Assembly (NCBI RefSeq): GCF_021390245.1
Contig: NZ_JAJUXH010000004.1
Location: 186,001 to 250,000 of the forward strand
DNA length: 64,000 nucleotides
Direction: 5' to 3'
DNA from: Dyadobacter sp. CY323
GTDB lineage: Bacteria > Bacteroidota > Bacteroidia > Cytophagales > Spirosomataceae
How positions within the stretch are numbered: position 1 is the first letter of the stretch; each line of letters opens with the position of its first letter. Below the pieces are notes generated by a model. The model was not told where the DNA came from and made no database searches. It was given only the letters and a program-made list of their open reading frames with translations. Made by a program: the position numbers and the translations under genes. Below are positions 26,736 to 36,026 of this stretch, piece after piece.

Positions 26736-28409
26736 TTACTTTTCCGCCGCCTTTGCCCAGTTATCCCGCAAAGTCACTGTTCTATTGAAAACCAACGCTC
26801 CTGGCTTACTATCCGAGTCTTTTGCAAAGTAACCTTTGCGCAGAAATTGAAATTGTTCTCCCTCATTCGCTTCCGCCAAAGCCGGCTCCGCATACCCGGT
26901 GATAATTTCCAGCGACTTCGGATTAATGTATTCCTGGAAATCACCTTCTTCGGAAGCAACATCTTCTACCGAGAAAAGCCGGTCGTACAATCGTACTTCA
27001 ACTTTTTCGGCATGCAATGCAGATACCCAGTGCAAAGTCCCCTTTACATTGATCCCGGTCGTATCCTGTCCACTTTTGCTGTTTTCAAGGTAGGTGCAAA
27101 TGACCTCCGTAATTTCTCCCGAATCGTTTTTTACAACACTGTCACACTGTATAATGTAAGCACCTTTCAGACGCACCATTTTGCCGGGGGCCAATCGGAA
27201 ATATTTCTTGGAAGGCTCCTCCATGAAATCTTCTTTTTCAATGTAGATCTCACGGCTGAATGGAATTTCCCGCATGCCTGCCGCAATATCCTCAGGGTTA
27301 TTCTCACTATGGCACATTTCGGTTACGCCTTCCGGGAAATTGCTGATCACCACTTTCAACGGGTCGAGCACGACCATCCGGCGCAATGCCTTTTTATTCA
27401 AATCTTCCCTCACACAAAATTCAAGCAAACTCACATCGATCATGTTTTCGCGGCGGGCCACGCCAATGCGATCGCAGAAATCACGGATGCTTTCAGGGGT
27501 GTATCCACGTCTTCTCAACCCGCTGATCGTCGGCATGCGCGGATCGTCCCAGCCATTCACGAAACCTTCTTGCACAAGTCGCAATAATTTTCGTTTGCTC
27601 GTAACCGTATAATTGAGGTTGCGGCGTGCGAATTCGTATTGGTGGGATGGATATATTTCCAGTTGTGCAATCAGCCAGTCGTAAAGCTCGCGATGCGGCG
27701 CAAACTCCAGCGTACAAATGGAATGCGTAACGGTTTCAATGGAGTCACTTTGCCCGTGCGCGAAATCATACATCGGGTAAATGCACCATTTATTTCCGGT
27801 ACGGTGATGATGGGCATGTTTTATCCGGTACAAAATCGGGTCCCGCATCAGCATATTGATGTGGGCCATATCAATTTTAGCGCGAAGCGTGCGGCTTCCG
27901 TCGGGAAACGCTCCACTTTTCATTTCTTCAAATAATGCAAGATTCTCTTCGATCGTGCGACTACGGTACGGGCTGTCTTTTCCAGGCTCCGTCGGAGTGC
28001 CTTTCAGCGTTGCTACTTCCTCCGAAGTGGAGTCGTCCACATAGGCCAGGCCTTTTTTAATGAGCTTGACCGCGAAATCGTAAAGTGTATCAAAATAATC
28101 GGATGCATAAAGTTCGTGTTCCCATTCAAAACCCATCCAGCGAATGTCGTTTTTGATGCTTTCTACATACTCTGTATCCTCAGTAATAGGGTTTGTATCG
28201 TCAAAACGCAGATTTGTATAACCCGGAAATTTCTTTGTAAGTCCGAAGTTGAGACAAATGCTCGACGCATGTCCGATATGCAGATAGCCGTTCGGCTCCG
28301 GGGGAAAGCGTGTGATGATCTCAGTATATTTTCCTGACTGTAAATCTCCTTCAACAATCTCCTCGATAAAGTTCAGGCTTTTCTCTTCTTTTTTCTCTTC
28401 CGTAATCAT
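26736..28409 (-). CDS. glnS: Glutaminyl-tRNA synthetase
   Basis: 557 residues from the ATG at 28409. Class I motif HIGH at 44-47 in PPEPNGYLHIGHASS, the VTSKRKLLRL version of KMSKS in the middle, and the two anticodon-binding beta-barrels in the C-terminal half (EVRLYDRLFSVEDV, PGALVFNRTVTLRDNWAK). It charges tRNA-Gln directly. A TAACTTTG promoter element lies just upstream (28433-28440), inside any longer start, which supports 28409. HigB is on the same strand 31 bases downstream. Confidence 0.96.
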   Translation of the reverse strand: MITEEKKEEKSLNFIEEIVEGDLQSGKYTEIITRFPPEPNGYLHIGHASSICLNFGLTKKFPGYTNLRFDDTNPITEDTEYVESIKNDIRWMGFEWEHELYASDYFDTLYDFAVKLIKKGLAYVDDSTSEEVATLKGTPTEPGKDSPYRSRTIEENLALFEEMKSGAFPDGSRTLRAKIDMAHINMLMRDPILYRIKHAHHHRTGNKWCIYPMYDFAHGQSDSIETVTHSICTLEFAPHRELYDWLIAQLEIYPSHQYEFARRNLNYTVTSKRKLLRLVQEGFVNGWDDPRMPTISGLRRRGYTPESIRDFCDRIGVARRENMIDVSLLEFCVREDLNKKALRRMVVLDPLKVVISNFPEGVTEMCHSENNPEDIAAGMREIPFSREIYIEKEDFMEEPSKKYFRLAPGKMVRLKGAYIIQCDSVVKNDSGEITEVICTYLENSKSGQDTTGINVKGTLHWVSALHAEKVEVRLYDRLFSVEDVASEEGDFQEYINPKSLEIITGYAEPALAEANEGEQFQFLRKGYFAKDSDSKPGALVFNRTVTLRDNWAKAAEK

Positions 28410-28432
28410 ACTAAAATGAAATTTTCTAATTT

Positions 28433-28465
28433 CAAAGTTAACCTTCTTCGTCACAACTTCCGCAA
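28433..28465 (-). promoter_or_regulatory. Promoter for glnS
   Basis: Minus-strand TTG (28465-28463), 22 bases, TAACTTTG (28440-28433), 23 bases before the ATG. It rules out the longer upstream start at 28454. Confidence 0.6.
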
Positions 28466-28502
28466 TCAGAACGTGTAAATCGTAAATCTGCGCTGTTTCC
28501 TA

Positions 28503-28510
28503 TACTTTTG
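28503..28510 (+). promoter_or_regulatory. -7 element of truA, nearly leaderless
   Basis: TACTTTTG ends four bases before the truA ATG. If the usual distance to the transcription start applies, the mRNA would begin at or next to the ATG. No clear TTG is found at -33. Confidence 0.4.
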
Positions 28511-28514
28511 CAGC

Positions 28515-29270
28515 ATGCGCTATTTTCTGGAATTTAGTTACCGCGGTACGGCTTATCATGGATGGCAAAAGCAAAACAATGCACTGGGTGTCCAGCATGT
28601 ATTGGAAGATGCATTTGCCAAAGTGTTCAGAATGCCTGTCGAGCTTACGGGCAGCAGCAGGACGGACACCGGTGTTCATGCAGAACAACAATTCGCTCAT
28701 TTTGATTTACCCAACACAATTGCGGATTGCGATTTATTGATTTATAAATTAAATGGCCTGATACCCAGGGATATTGCAGTCAAAGCCATTTTCTCAGTTC
28801 CTGAGGATACGAATTCTCGTTTTGCAGCCACACACCGGAAATATCAATATCGGATTACCAAACATAAAAGTCCATTTTTGACTGATTTAGCGTATTTATT
28901 ACGGGCAGATCTGAATGTTACTTTAATGAATGAAGCTGCTGCATTACTACTGCTTCATACCGATTTCGAGAGTTTCAGTAAGATCCATACGAATGTCAAT
29001 AACTTCCGCTGCACGATCTCTGAGGCACATTGGGTAGAATCCCCTGATATGCTGATATTCCATATCCAGGCTAACCGTTTTTTGAGGGGAATGGTGCGGG
29101 CATTGGTGGGCTCACTTTTGGAAATCGGAAAGGGGAAAAAGACGGTTGGGGATTTTGAAAAAATCATCCTCGCCCGGAACAGAAAAGAAGCCGGGGCACA
29201 AGCCCCGGCCGAAGGTTTATTTTTAGTTGAAGTAGGCTATCCCGACGGGCTACTTAAACATCCCTGCTGA
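28515..29270 (+). CDS. truA: tRNA pseudouridine(38-40) synthase
   Basis: 251 residues. The catalytic aspartate D51 is in GSSRTDTGVHAEQQ; FRCTISEAHW and NRFLRGMVRALVGSLLEIGKG are TruA C-terminal motifs. It modifies U38-U40 in anticodon arms of many tRNAs. The stop comes two bases before the convergent dehydrogenase stop. Divergent from glnS: start codons are 106 bases apart. Confidence 0.95.
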   Translation: MRYFLEFSYRGTAYHGWQKQNNALGVQHVLEDAFAKVFRMPVELTGSSRTDTGVHAEQQFAHFDLPNTIADCDLLIYKLNGLIPRDIAVKAIFSVPEDTNSRFAATHRKYQYRITKHKSPFLTDLAYLLRADLNVTLMNEAAALLLLHTDFESFSKIHTNVNNFRCTISEAHWVESPDMLIFHIQANRFLRGMVRALVGSLLEIGKGKKTVGDFEKIILARNRKEAGAQAPAEGLFLVEVGYPDGLLKHPC

Positions 29271-29272
29271 GC

Positions 29273-30862
29273 TCAAATTGCATCTTTGGTAAAGACGTTA
29301 TTAACCAGACGTGAAATTCCTAATGGATTACTGTTCTTCAATTCATCCGGCAACAATGCATCAGGCCAGCCCTGAAAGGATTGGGGACGAACAAACCGAA
29401 GGATGGAATGGCGCCCGACGGATGTGAAACGCGCATCGGCAGTTGCCGGGAATGGGCCGCCATGATGCATAGACGGACAAACTTCTACGCCGGTAGGGAC
29501 ACCATTTAAGATAAAACGACCTGAGATCTTTGCCAATCGCCTGGTAATATCCGAATGCAATGCGACTTCATCTTCTTCCGCCATGAGCGTTGCAGTAAGC
29601 TGGCCAGGCAAATGGGATATCGCTTCCAATAACTCCTCTGTCGTTTCACAAACAATCAAAAGTGAAAACGGGCCGAATACTTCTTCGTGAAGTTTTGGAT
29701 TGGAAATGAAGGCTTTTCCCGAAACTCTTGCGATACTTGCTTGTGCCTGATTTTCCCCCGGCGACAGATTGTCAGAAATGGCCAGCTCAGTCACTTCATT
29801 TTGCTTAAAAACCTCTTCTCGTAGCTTATTATAGTTTTTACAAATGCCCGATGTGAGCATTGTTGCAGAAGTGGTTGCAATAATTTCTCGTTTATATGAA
29901 TTTTCGAAATCGGATAGGCCTTCGGTTTCAGTTACAAAAACAAGTCCCGGATTCGTGCAGAATTGTCCTGCTCCCAGGCTCACTGACGCGGCTAAGGTTT
30001 TGCCAAGTTCAACTGAATGATTTTTAAGGTAACCCGGTAAGACGGTGATTGGGTTTACGCTCCCCATTTCAGCAAAAACAGCGATTGGCTCGTCTCTTTC
30101 CCGCGCCAGCTTGTGCAATGCCATTCCACCTTTGTAAGATCCTGTAAACCCAACAGCTTTGCTCGCCGGGTGCATGACGAGCGCAGTTCCGACCTCAAAA
30201 CCATCATCAAACAGCATCGAAAAAACTCCTTCCGGCATACCCGTTCTTTTTGCCGCTCTCACTATCGCCTGTGCGGTGAGGTCGCTGACTCCCGGATGTG
30301 CCGCGTGGGCTTTTACGATCACCGGATTCCCTGCGGCCAGAGCTGGTCCGGTATCGACTCCGGCAACGGAATAGGCAAATGGAAAGTTGCTGGAACCAAA
30401 CACAATCACAGGTCCGATCGGTACCAGCATTTTGCGGATGTCCGGTTTGGCAACAGGAGCTCGGTCCGGAATGGCGGTATCAATGGACGCTTCGATCCAG
30501 GAACCTTCGCGCAGGAGTTCTGCGAATTGGGTAAGCTGATTAATCGTCCGCGCACGCTCGCCCTGCAATCTGGCGAGTGGCAGGCCGGTCTCGAGGTGCG
30601 CGCGTTCGAGAAGCTCGTCTCCTGCCGCCATGATTTCTTCGGTGATTGCAATCAAAAAATCGGCACGTACCGCGGTAGGAACCTGGGCGTAATCATCTGC
30701 TGCTTTTTCAGCGAGTTGCATTGCGCGATTTACTTCGTCGACGGTAGCAGTATGAAAAGTCTCCGGCAGAAACTGATCCGTCGCAGGCACATAGGATTGA
30801 AATGTTTTAGGATTCTCAGCCGAAAGTGAGAAACCGATATAGTTTTTTCCTTGAATGGACAT
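29273..30862 (-). CDS. Aldehyde dehydrogenase, alpha-ketoglutarate-semialdehyde type
   Basis: 529 residues from the ATG at 30862; numbering below counts from two residues earlier. GSSNFPFAYSVAG binds the nucleotide, E267 (FAEMGSVNPI) is the general base and C304 (GAGQFCTNPG) the nucleophile. GQFCTNPGL and AEMGSVNP are typical of NADP+ KGSADH, the last step in oxidative pentose, glucarate or hydroxyproline breakdown to 2-oxoglutarate. No sugar-acid genes flank it here, so the pathway cannot be named. Confidence 0.88.
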   Translation of the reverse strand: MSIQGKNYIGFSLSAENPKTFQSYVPATDQFLPETFHTATVDEVNRAMQLAEKAADDYAQVPTAVRADFLIAITEEIMAAGDELLERAHLETGLPLARLQGERARTINQLTQFAELLREGSWIEASIDTAIPDRAPVAKPDIRKMLVPIGPVIVFGSSNFPFAYSVAGVDTGPALAAGNPVIVKAHAAHPGVSDLTAQAIVRAAKRTGMPEGVFSMLFDDGFEVGTALVMHPASKAVGFTGSYKGGMALHKLARERDEPIAVFAEMGSVNPITVLPGYLKNHSVELGKTLAASVSLGAGQFCTNPGLVFVTETEGLSDFENSYKREIIATTSATMLTSGICKNYNKLREEVFKQNEVTELAISDNLSPGENQAQASIARVSGKAFISNPKLHEEVFGPFSLLIVCETTEELLEAISHLPGQLTATLMAEEDEVALHSDITRRLAKISGRFILNGVPTGVEVCPSMHHGGPFPATADARFTSVGRHSILRFVRPQSFQGWPDALLPDELKNSNPLGISRLVNNVFTKDAI

Positions 30863-30963
30863 AACCAAAAAGTTAAGATGGACTGGTACCCTTTAAAAAC
30901 AAAAATTTGTGCGGATAACTTCCGCACAAATCCAAAAAATGACTCGTAAATGTGTTTAAAAAC

Positions 30964-31926
30964 TCAGACCAAACGTCCAATAATATCATCTACCGAAATT
31001 CCTTCTGCTTCCGCCTTGAAATTCCGGATGATGCGGTGGCGAAGTACCGGCAAGGCTACTGCTTTTACATCCTCGATATCCGGCGAATATTTACCCGAAA
31101 GCAATGCATTGCATTTGGCAGCAAGTATCAGCGCCTGCGAGGCACGCGGCCCGGCTCCCCATTCCAAGTAATCGTTCGTGTCTTTTACGGCTAATCCGGC
31201 AGAAGGTCTTGTTTTATGCACAAGCTTTACGGCATACTCAATTACGTGATCCGTAACCGGTACCCGACGAACCAAATGCTGGAAATCCATGATCTCTTCG
31301 GCGGTAATTACTTTTTGTACCTCGTGTCTGCGATCCGTTGTGGTGCTTTTTACGATGTTTACTTCTTCCGCATATGAAGGATAGTCCAGCTGGATCATGA
31401 ACATAAAACGGTCGAGCTGAGCCTCCGGCAGAGGATAGGTACCTTCCTGCTCGATCGGGTTTTGCGTAGCCAGTACGAAAAATGGTCTTTCAAGTGAATG
31501 CTTTGCTCCGGCAATGGTTACCGAATATTCCTGCATAGCTTCCAGCAAGGCGGACTGCGTCTTAGGCGGTGTCCGGTTGATCTCATCTGCCAGAATAATA
31601 TTTGCAAAAACGGGACCTTTAATAAATTTGAAATTTCGGTTCTGATCCAGTGTTTCAGATCCCAGAATGTCGGAAGGCATTAAATCGGGCGTAAACTGGA
31701 TCCGGTTGAAGTTAAGGTCCAGCGAAGAAGCAATCGTTTGGATAAGAAGGGTTTTCGCCAATCCCGGAACGCCGACCAGCAAGCAATGTCCCTGACAAAA
31801 AATAGCGGTAAGTAATCGTTTAACCACCTCATCCTGCCCGATAATTACATTACCAATTTCACGTCTTATTTTTTCGTAAGCTACTTGCATAGCTTCGGCT
31901 GCTTCAACGTCCGATGAATACTTCAC
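30964..31926 (-). CDS. MoxR family AAA+ ATPase
   Basis: 320 residues starting at GTG 31926. Walker A GVPGLAKT, Walker B ILADEINR, sensor 1 ATQNP and the MoxR lid (VVLRHRIIRNFKAEAEG) are all present. MoxR ATPases act as chaperones that remodel complexes, usually with VWA-domain partners; none follows here. It is the third gene of the operon after two parvulin-type isomerases, so a role in envelope protein quality control is plausible (inference). Confidence 0.93.
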   Translation of the reverse strand: MKYSSDVEAAEAMQVAYEKIRREIGNVIIGQDEVVKRLLTAIFCQGHCLLVGVPGLAKTLLIQTIASSLDLNFNRIQFTPDLMPSDILGSETLDQNRNFKFIKGPVFANIILADEINRTPPKTQSALLEAMQEYSVTIAGAKHSLERPFFVLATQNPIEQEGTYPLPEAQLDRFMFMIQLDYPSYAEEVNIVKSTTTDRRHEVQKVITAEEIMDFQHLVRRVPVTDHVIEYAVKLVHKTRPSAGLAVKDTNDYLEWGAGPRASQALILAAKCNALLSGKYSPDIEDVKAVALPVLRHRIIRNFKAEAEGISVDDIIGRLV

Positions 31927-31977
31927 GATATGTCAGATTAGATTTTCAGTTTGTTTAGGCGAACTAGTCAATCGGCG

Positions 31978-33348
31978 CTACATATCATCCGTGGCAGCGA
32001 GCCCGAGCACTTTGCAATTCTTGTATTCAGGCTCAATACTGATAAAGACATCTCCCTGAGCTTTCTTGAACCACTCTTCCAATGCATTGTTACGCTTGTT
32101 ACTGAGCACGATCTGCGCAAGTTTTTCATAGTCGTCATGCAGGTTGGCAGTATGAGGTTCTGACCTGCTTTTGTACCAGATGATACGCATGGCGCTGCTG
32201 CCATCTTCCAGACGATAAGAAACAGGATGGCTCAAATCGCCTACTTTCATGGTGTCAATTGCAAAATATAATGCAGGGTCCATCGATGCGTCAAGCGTAA
32301 GGCGGGCAAGTCCGGTACTGCGGTCAGATATCAATCCACCTGATTCGGCAGTTTCTTTATCATCAGAATTATCTAATGCTGCTTTTGCAAACTTCAGTGT
32401 ATCTATTTGGATCAATGTGCGAAGGCTATCCAGGGAACGGATTGCGCGGCTCATATCGGTTCCTTTGTTGTAGTCAGGTCTTAACAAAATGTGTCTCGCA
32501 TGGTATTCCGCCCCACGGGTTTCAACCAGTTTAATTAAGTGAAAACCGAATTGAGATTCAACGATATCGGACATTTCGCCCGGTTTCAATGCTAATGCAG
32601 CTCCCTCAAACTCAGGGACCATCGCACCTCTTTTCGCAAAATTAAGATCGCCGCCATTCTTCGCAGAACCTAAATCTTCCGAATAGATCTGAGCCAGATT
32701 AGCAAAATCTTCCCCTTTTTCGACACGCTGTTTGATTTCCAAAAGTTGTTGACGCAACTTATCCTTTTGCTCCCGGGTAACTTCTCCTTTTTTAACGATA
32801 TGTCCGATCTCGACTTCAGACGGAATGTAAGGTAAGCTGTCTTTTGGGATCGAATTAAAAAATTTGCGGACCTCACTCGGAGTGATTTTTACATTTCCCG
32901 AAATGGTTTGCTGCATTTTCTCGACGATCTTCTGCTCTTTTACCTGGTTCCTGAGCTCTGCTTTGAGGTTATCTATGCTTTTCCCGTAAGCCTCCACGAT
33001 GTTTTTCTCGGAACCGAAACGCTGGATCATGTAACCCATTTTCGCATCCAGTTCTCCGTCTACCTGCTTATCTTCTACTACCACCGAGTCAATTTCGGCT
33101 TTGGCCAAAAGCATTTTATTGATGATCAGAGATTCCAGAAGCTGGCATTTTTCAGGGGCTGTACGTCCCTCTGCCTTGTATTGGTTATACATTTCTTCCA
33201 GTTCCGAATTCAATATATAGTGGTTATCAACCCGTGCTATAATTTTATCCAGGCTCACTCCCTGCTGGCCCTGCCCCTTACCTGTCAGACAGCAGAACAG
33301 TGAAAACACTGCCACAAGCTGAACTGCAATCCATTTGTTCATTTTCAT
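31978..33348 (-). CDS. SurA-like peptidyl-prolyl isomerase
   Basis: 456 residues with a signal peptide (QLVAVFSLFCCLTGKGQG), an N-terminal SurA-type helical chaperone region (VDNHYILNSELEEMYNQYKAEG, LLESLIINKMLLAKAEID), a clear PpiC/parvulin domain at about 175-280 (SEDLGSAKNGGDLNFAKRGAMVPEFEGAAL, FGFHLIKL) and a second, degenerate parvulin-like part (HARHILLRPD...). It should help fold outer-membrane proteins in the periplasm. It sits between the OmpA-containing parvulin and moxR in one operon. Confidence 0.9.
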   Translation of the reverse strand: MKMNKWIAVQLVAVFSLFCCLTGKGQGQQGVSLDKIIARVDNHYILNSELEEMYNQYKAEGRTAPEKCQLLESLIINKMLLAKAEIDSVVVEDKQVDGELDAKMGYMIQRFGSEKNIVEAYGKSIDNLKAELRNQVKEQKIVEKMQQTISGNVKITPSEVRKFFNSIPKDSLPYIPSEVEIGHIVKKGEVTREQKDKLRQQLLEIKQRVEKGEDFANLAQIYSEDLGSAKNGGDLNFAKRGAMVPEFEGAALALKPGEMSDIVESQFGFHLIKLVETRGAEYHARHILLRPDYNKGTDMSRAIRSLDSLRTLIQIDTLKFAKAALDNSDDKETAESGGLISDRSTGLARLTLDASMDPALYFAIDTMKVGDLSHPVSYRLEDGSSAMRIIWYKSRSEPHTANLHDDYEKLAQIVLSNKRNNALEEWFKKAQGDVFISIEPEYKNCKVLGLAATDDM

Positions 33349-33390
33349 AAATTACTGAAACGAGTTTACTTACAAACTGCTAAAATACAT

Positions 33391-35679
33391 CTAACGCTTA
33401 ATTTTTTCTAATTCTGCCGTATTGACTTTTATCGGAAACTTCTGTTTGAGTCGCTCAACCCACTGCTTTTCCAATTCCTTCTGATAATCATTGATCACGC
33501 TCCCACGGGCTTCCGGGAAGGTCTTGCCCCTGGCTGGTTCAATTTTGCTCACATTCGCCCAGATGACCGCATTATTGTCGGACACGGTCTGTTCACCCGA
33601 CTGCCATTTTATTTTGGTAAAAAGCGCATGATCTTTGGTGAAATAACGATCCTGAATAGTAACGGACGCATTACTTTCAGAATTATAAGCCTTTTCGATA
33701 TCCCGTTTTGACTCGGTGAAAAACTGAAAACCAACTCTTCTGTTTCGTTCAGCCTCAGCCGATTGCCGGAACGAGCCGTAATCCTTTTCTATAATACGCA
33801 GAATCGGGATGTTTTGTGCCGTTAAATATTTCACTACGTTCCTGATCCGGTTTGCCGAGGTCATTTCCGATTCTTCTGAGGCCCGGTAACCAGCTATTTC
33901 AACCAGGTAATCCGGATTTTTTTTCATGATGATCAACAGGTCTGTCAACGCCTCCTGCTGGTCAGGTTCGATGTTTTCCGCATTCGCGTCGAATAAAATC
34001 TCCTTTGATTTACGCTCCAATTTGTATGGGGTAGTCGCGAGTGTTTTCCTGATCGCATTCACGGTTTGCGTGTCTTTTGCGGAAATAATCGTGGCCAGGG
34101 CGCGGTCGGGGTAGTTATAACGCTGTTTGTTGCGATCATAAAAGCGTTGTTGGCCCGTAGAATCAGAAAGCGACCGTTGCCAGACTTGTTCTTCCATCAT
34201 TTGAGAAAGTAAGACACCATCGCTGATCTCTTTCATTAAACTCCGGAATTCAGGGTTTGTTTCTTCCAAATGATCCTTCTCATATTCAACAAGACTTTCT
34301 CCTAAAAAATCATTGTAGTACTTTTTAAAAATTACAGCCGGAGAAGCATCTTTTGACCTAGGCTGCTGCTTTCTTTTGACATAATTAAGAAAAGATAGCG
34401 CATCATATGGCCGCTGCTCAATCTTAAATAGAGTACTGCCAGACCAATCCGCAGATACAGCACGAATGTAATCCCACTTTCCGGTCCGTAAAGTGCTGTC
34501 GGCCAGAGTTGCTACCGCCTGCCATTGATCATCCAATTCCTGCACGGCATATTTTTCCCGCAAGCGTTTCACATTGGCTGTTTCGATCACCTTACCTCTG
34601 GAATCCGTCACCACCTTTTTTCTCAATGAAGGTGCCATATTGGCGAACGTTTCAATGCTTTTTCGGTCGACCAGCTTTATAATGTGCCAGCCGTACATCG
34701 TCAAAATCGGTTTTGAATAGGTGTTCATTCGGAGGCTGAAAGCAGTCTCTTCAATTTCCGGGACCATTTGGCCGATACCAAACATCGGGAGCAACCCTTT
34801 GTTCTTCTTCGATTGCTTGTCATCCGAGTAGCTTTCGACTACGTCCGCCCAATGTTCGCCATTTTGCAAATGTCCGTAAGCTTCGTCTATGCGTGCTTTC
34901 GCGGCCTGTTTTTGCGAGGCAGACGCCGTTGAATCCATGATCACCATTACGTGCGCAATCTGCACCATTCCCCGATTGGTCCGGCGATCTGTTACTTTGA
35001 TCAAATGATAACCCGCTTTTGTGCGGACCGGCTGTGATATCTTTCCGACGGACAATGAGTACGCAGCAGTTTCGAGGGGATACAGTGTTTGAAATGCTGT
35101 AAAATAGCCGAGGTCACCTTTTGTTTTTTTAGCAGCCGGATCTTTGGAGAAACGAGCGGCCATATCACCAAAATCCGCCCCCTCTTCAAGCCTTCCCCGC
35201 AATGCAATCGCGGCACGGTGTGCTTCCAGTGTATCTTCCGGCGACGCGTCTTCCGACACCCCAACCAAAATGTGCGAAGCACGTACTTCCTGCTTTAACC
35301 GGTTATAGGCCTCATTCGTAAGCTTTTCAACAAGTACTTTATCGACTAAGTGGTTCTTTGCCAGCTGCGCACGGTATGAAGAGATTTCTTCCCGGTAATC
35401 CTGCGTCGTATCTTTCCCATCTTCCTTAGCCTGTAACACCTTGATTTTTAAATCCGTATATAAGGCAAGGTACTCTTCCGGGGTTAGTTCTTTCGTGGAG
35501 TCGGTTGCAAATTTGTTCTTGTTGTACGAATCCTGGTACTCTTCTAATGAGAATTTCTCAGTTCCGATTTCCAGCAACGGCGCGGTTTCCGTAACCACTT
35601 GTTTCGGCGGAGCGGCAGTTTTGCAGGAGTGAAATAACGATAGGGCAATCAGGTAAAAATATAAGGGTCTTTTAATCAT
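33391..35679 (-). CDS. Lipoprotein with two parvulin domains and an OmpA-like domain
   Basis: 762 residues with a lipoprotein signal (LSLFHSC, C19). Two PpiC domains: about 130-230 (SHILVG, KGDLGYFTAFQTLYPLE, GYHLIKV) and 240-337 (NKGLLPMFGIGQMVPEIE, GWHIIKL). Residues 340-550 are helical as in PpiD. About 555-655 look like an OmpA_C domain: ILFDANAENIEPDQQEALTD, YLVEIAGY, SANRIRNVVKYL and NRRVGFQF. The last 100 residues return to the PpiD-type ending (FPEARGSVINDYQKELEKQW). It is likely anchored in the envelope and tied to peptidoglycan, helping fold outer-membrane proteins. First gene of the operon with the SurA-like and MoxR genes. Confidence 0.85.
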   Translation of the reverse strand: MIKRPLYFYLIALSLFHSCKTAAPPKQVVTETAPLLEIGTEKFSLEEYQDSYNKNKFATDSTKELTPEEYLALYTDLKIKVLQAKEDGKDTTQDYREEISSYRAQLAKNHLVDKVLVEKLTNEAYNRLKQEVRASHILVGVSEDASPEDTLEAHRAAIALRGRLEEGADFGDMAARFSKDPAAKKTKGDLGYFTAFQTLYPLETAAYSLSVGKISQPVRTKAGYHLIKVTDRRTNRGMVQIAHVMVIMDSTASASQKQAAKARIDEAYGHLQNGEHWADVVESYSDDKQSKKNKGLLPMFGIGQMVPEIEETAFSLRMNTYSKPILTMYGWHIIKLVDRKSIETFANMAPSLRKKVVTDSRGKVIETANVKRLREKYAVQELDDQWQAVATLADSTLRTGKWDYIRAVSADWSGSTLFKIEQRPYDALSFLNYVKRKQQPRSKDASPAVIFKKYYNDFLGESLVEYEKDHLEETNPEFRSLMKEISDGVLLSQMMEEQVWQRSLSDSTGQQRFYDRNKQRYNYPDRALATIISAKDTQTVNAIRKTLATTPYKLERKSKEILFDANAENIEPDQQEALTDLLIIMKKNPDYLVEIAGYRASEESEMTSANRIRNVVKYLTAQNIPILRIIEKDYGSFRQSAEAERNRRVGFQFFTESKRDIEKAYNSESNASVTIQDRYFTKDHALFTKIKWQSGEQTVSDNNAVIWANVSKIEPARGKTFPEARGSVINDYQKELEKQWVERLKQKFPIKVNTAELEKIKR

Positions 35680-36026
35680 ATATCTGGATAATCGTAAGCA
35701 TTTGCACGGTTCGGGCTGACTCTATTAACCGCAATGCCGTTCAAATATTGTAAAGCCAGCAAAGTTAGAGGCTTTCCGTTCATGACAAAAATTTAACTGC
35801 CGACCTGGGATCAGTTATCATTGTATTCCACACATCACAACTGTGTATGGCGAATTCACCACAGGGTTACTTGTAAAACTTTGTGACTATTTTTATTAAA
35901 AAAGTTTATTAACTGTTTTTAGCATTAAACGAGGATTTAGTATTTCCATAGGCCATAATCGCTTGATTTGAAGGTTTTCAGGCACAATTTTTTTGTCATT
36001 TCAGGCAAAGATTTAATACAAATATT
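35680..36026. other. 347-base divergent intergenic region
   Basis: Holds the parvulin operon promoter at 35760-35788. The remainder is AT-rich with no gene, tRNA or clear terminator. A promoter for the plus-strand gene at 36027 must lie here but no clean motif was found. Confidence 0.5.
35760..35788 (-). promoter_or_regulatory. Promoter of the parvulin operon
   Basis: Minus-strand TTG (35788-35786), 18 bases, TAACTTTG (35767-35760) followed by C. Good match to the TTG/TAnnTTTG model, about 80 bases before the ATG. Confidence 0.65.

Noticed and set aside
26847..27587. 246-residue plus-strand frame inside glnS
   Set aside because: Antisense shadow of a conserved synthetase gene; no recognisable domain.
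30113..30829. 238-residue plus-strand frame inside the ketoglutarate-semialdehyde-type dehydrogenase
   Set aside because: Antisense shadow in a GC-richer gene; the minus-strand enzyme carries catalytic residues.
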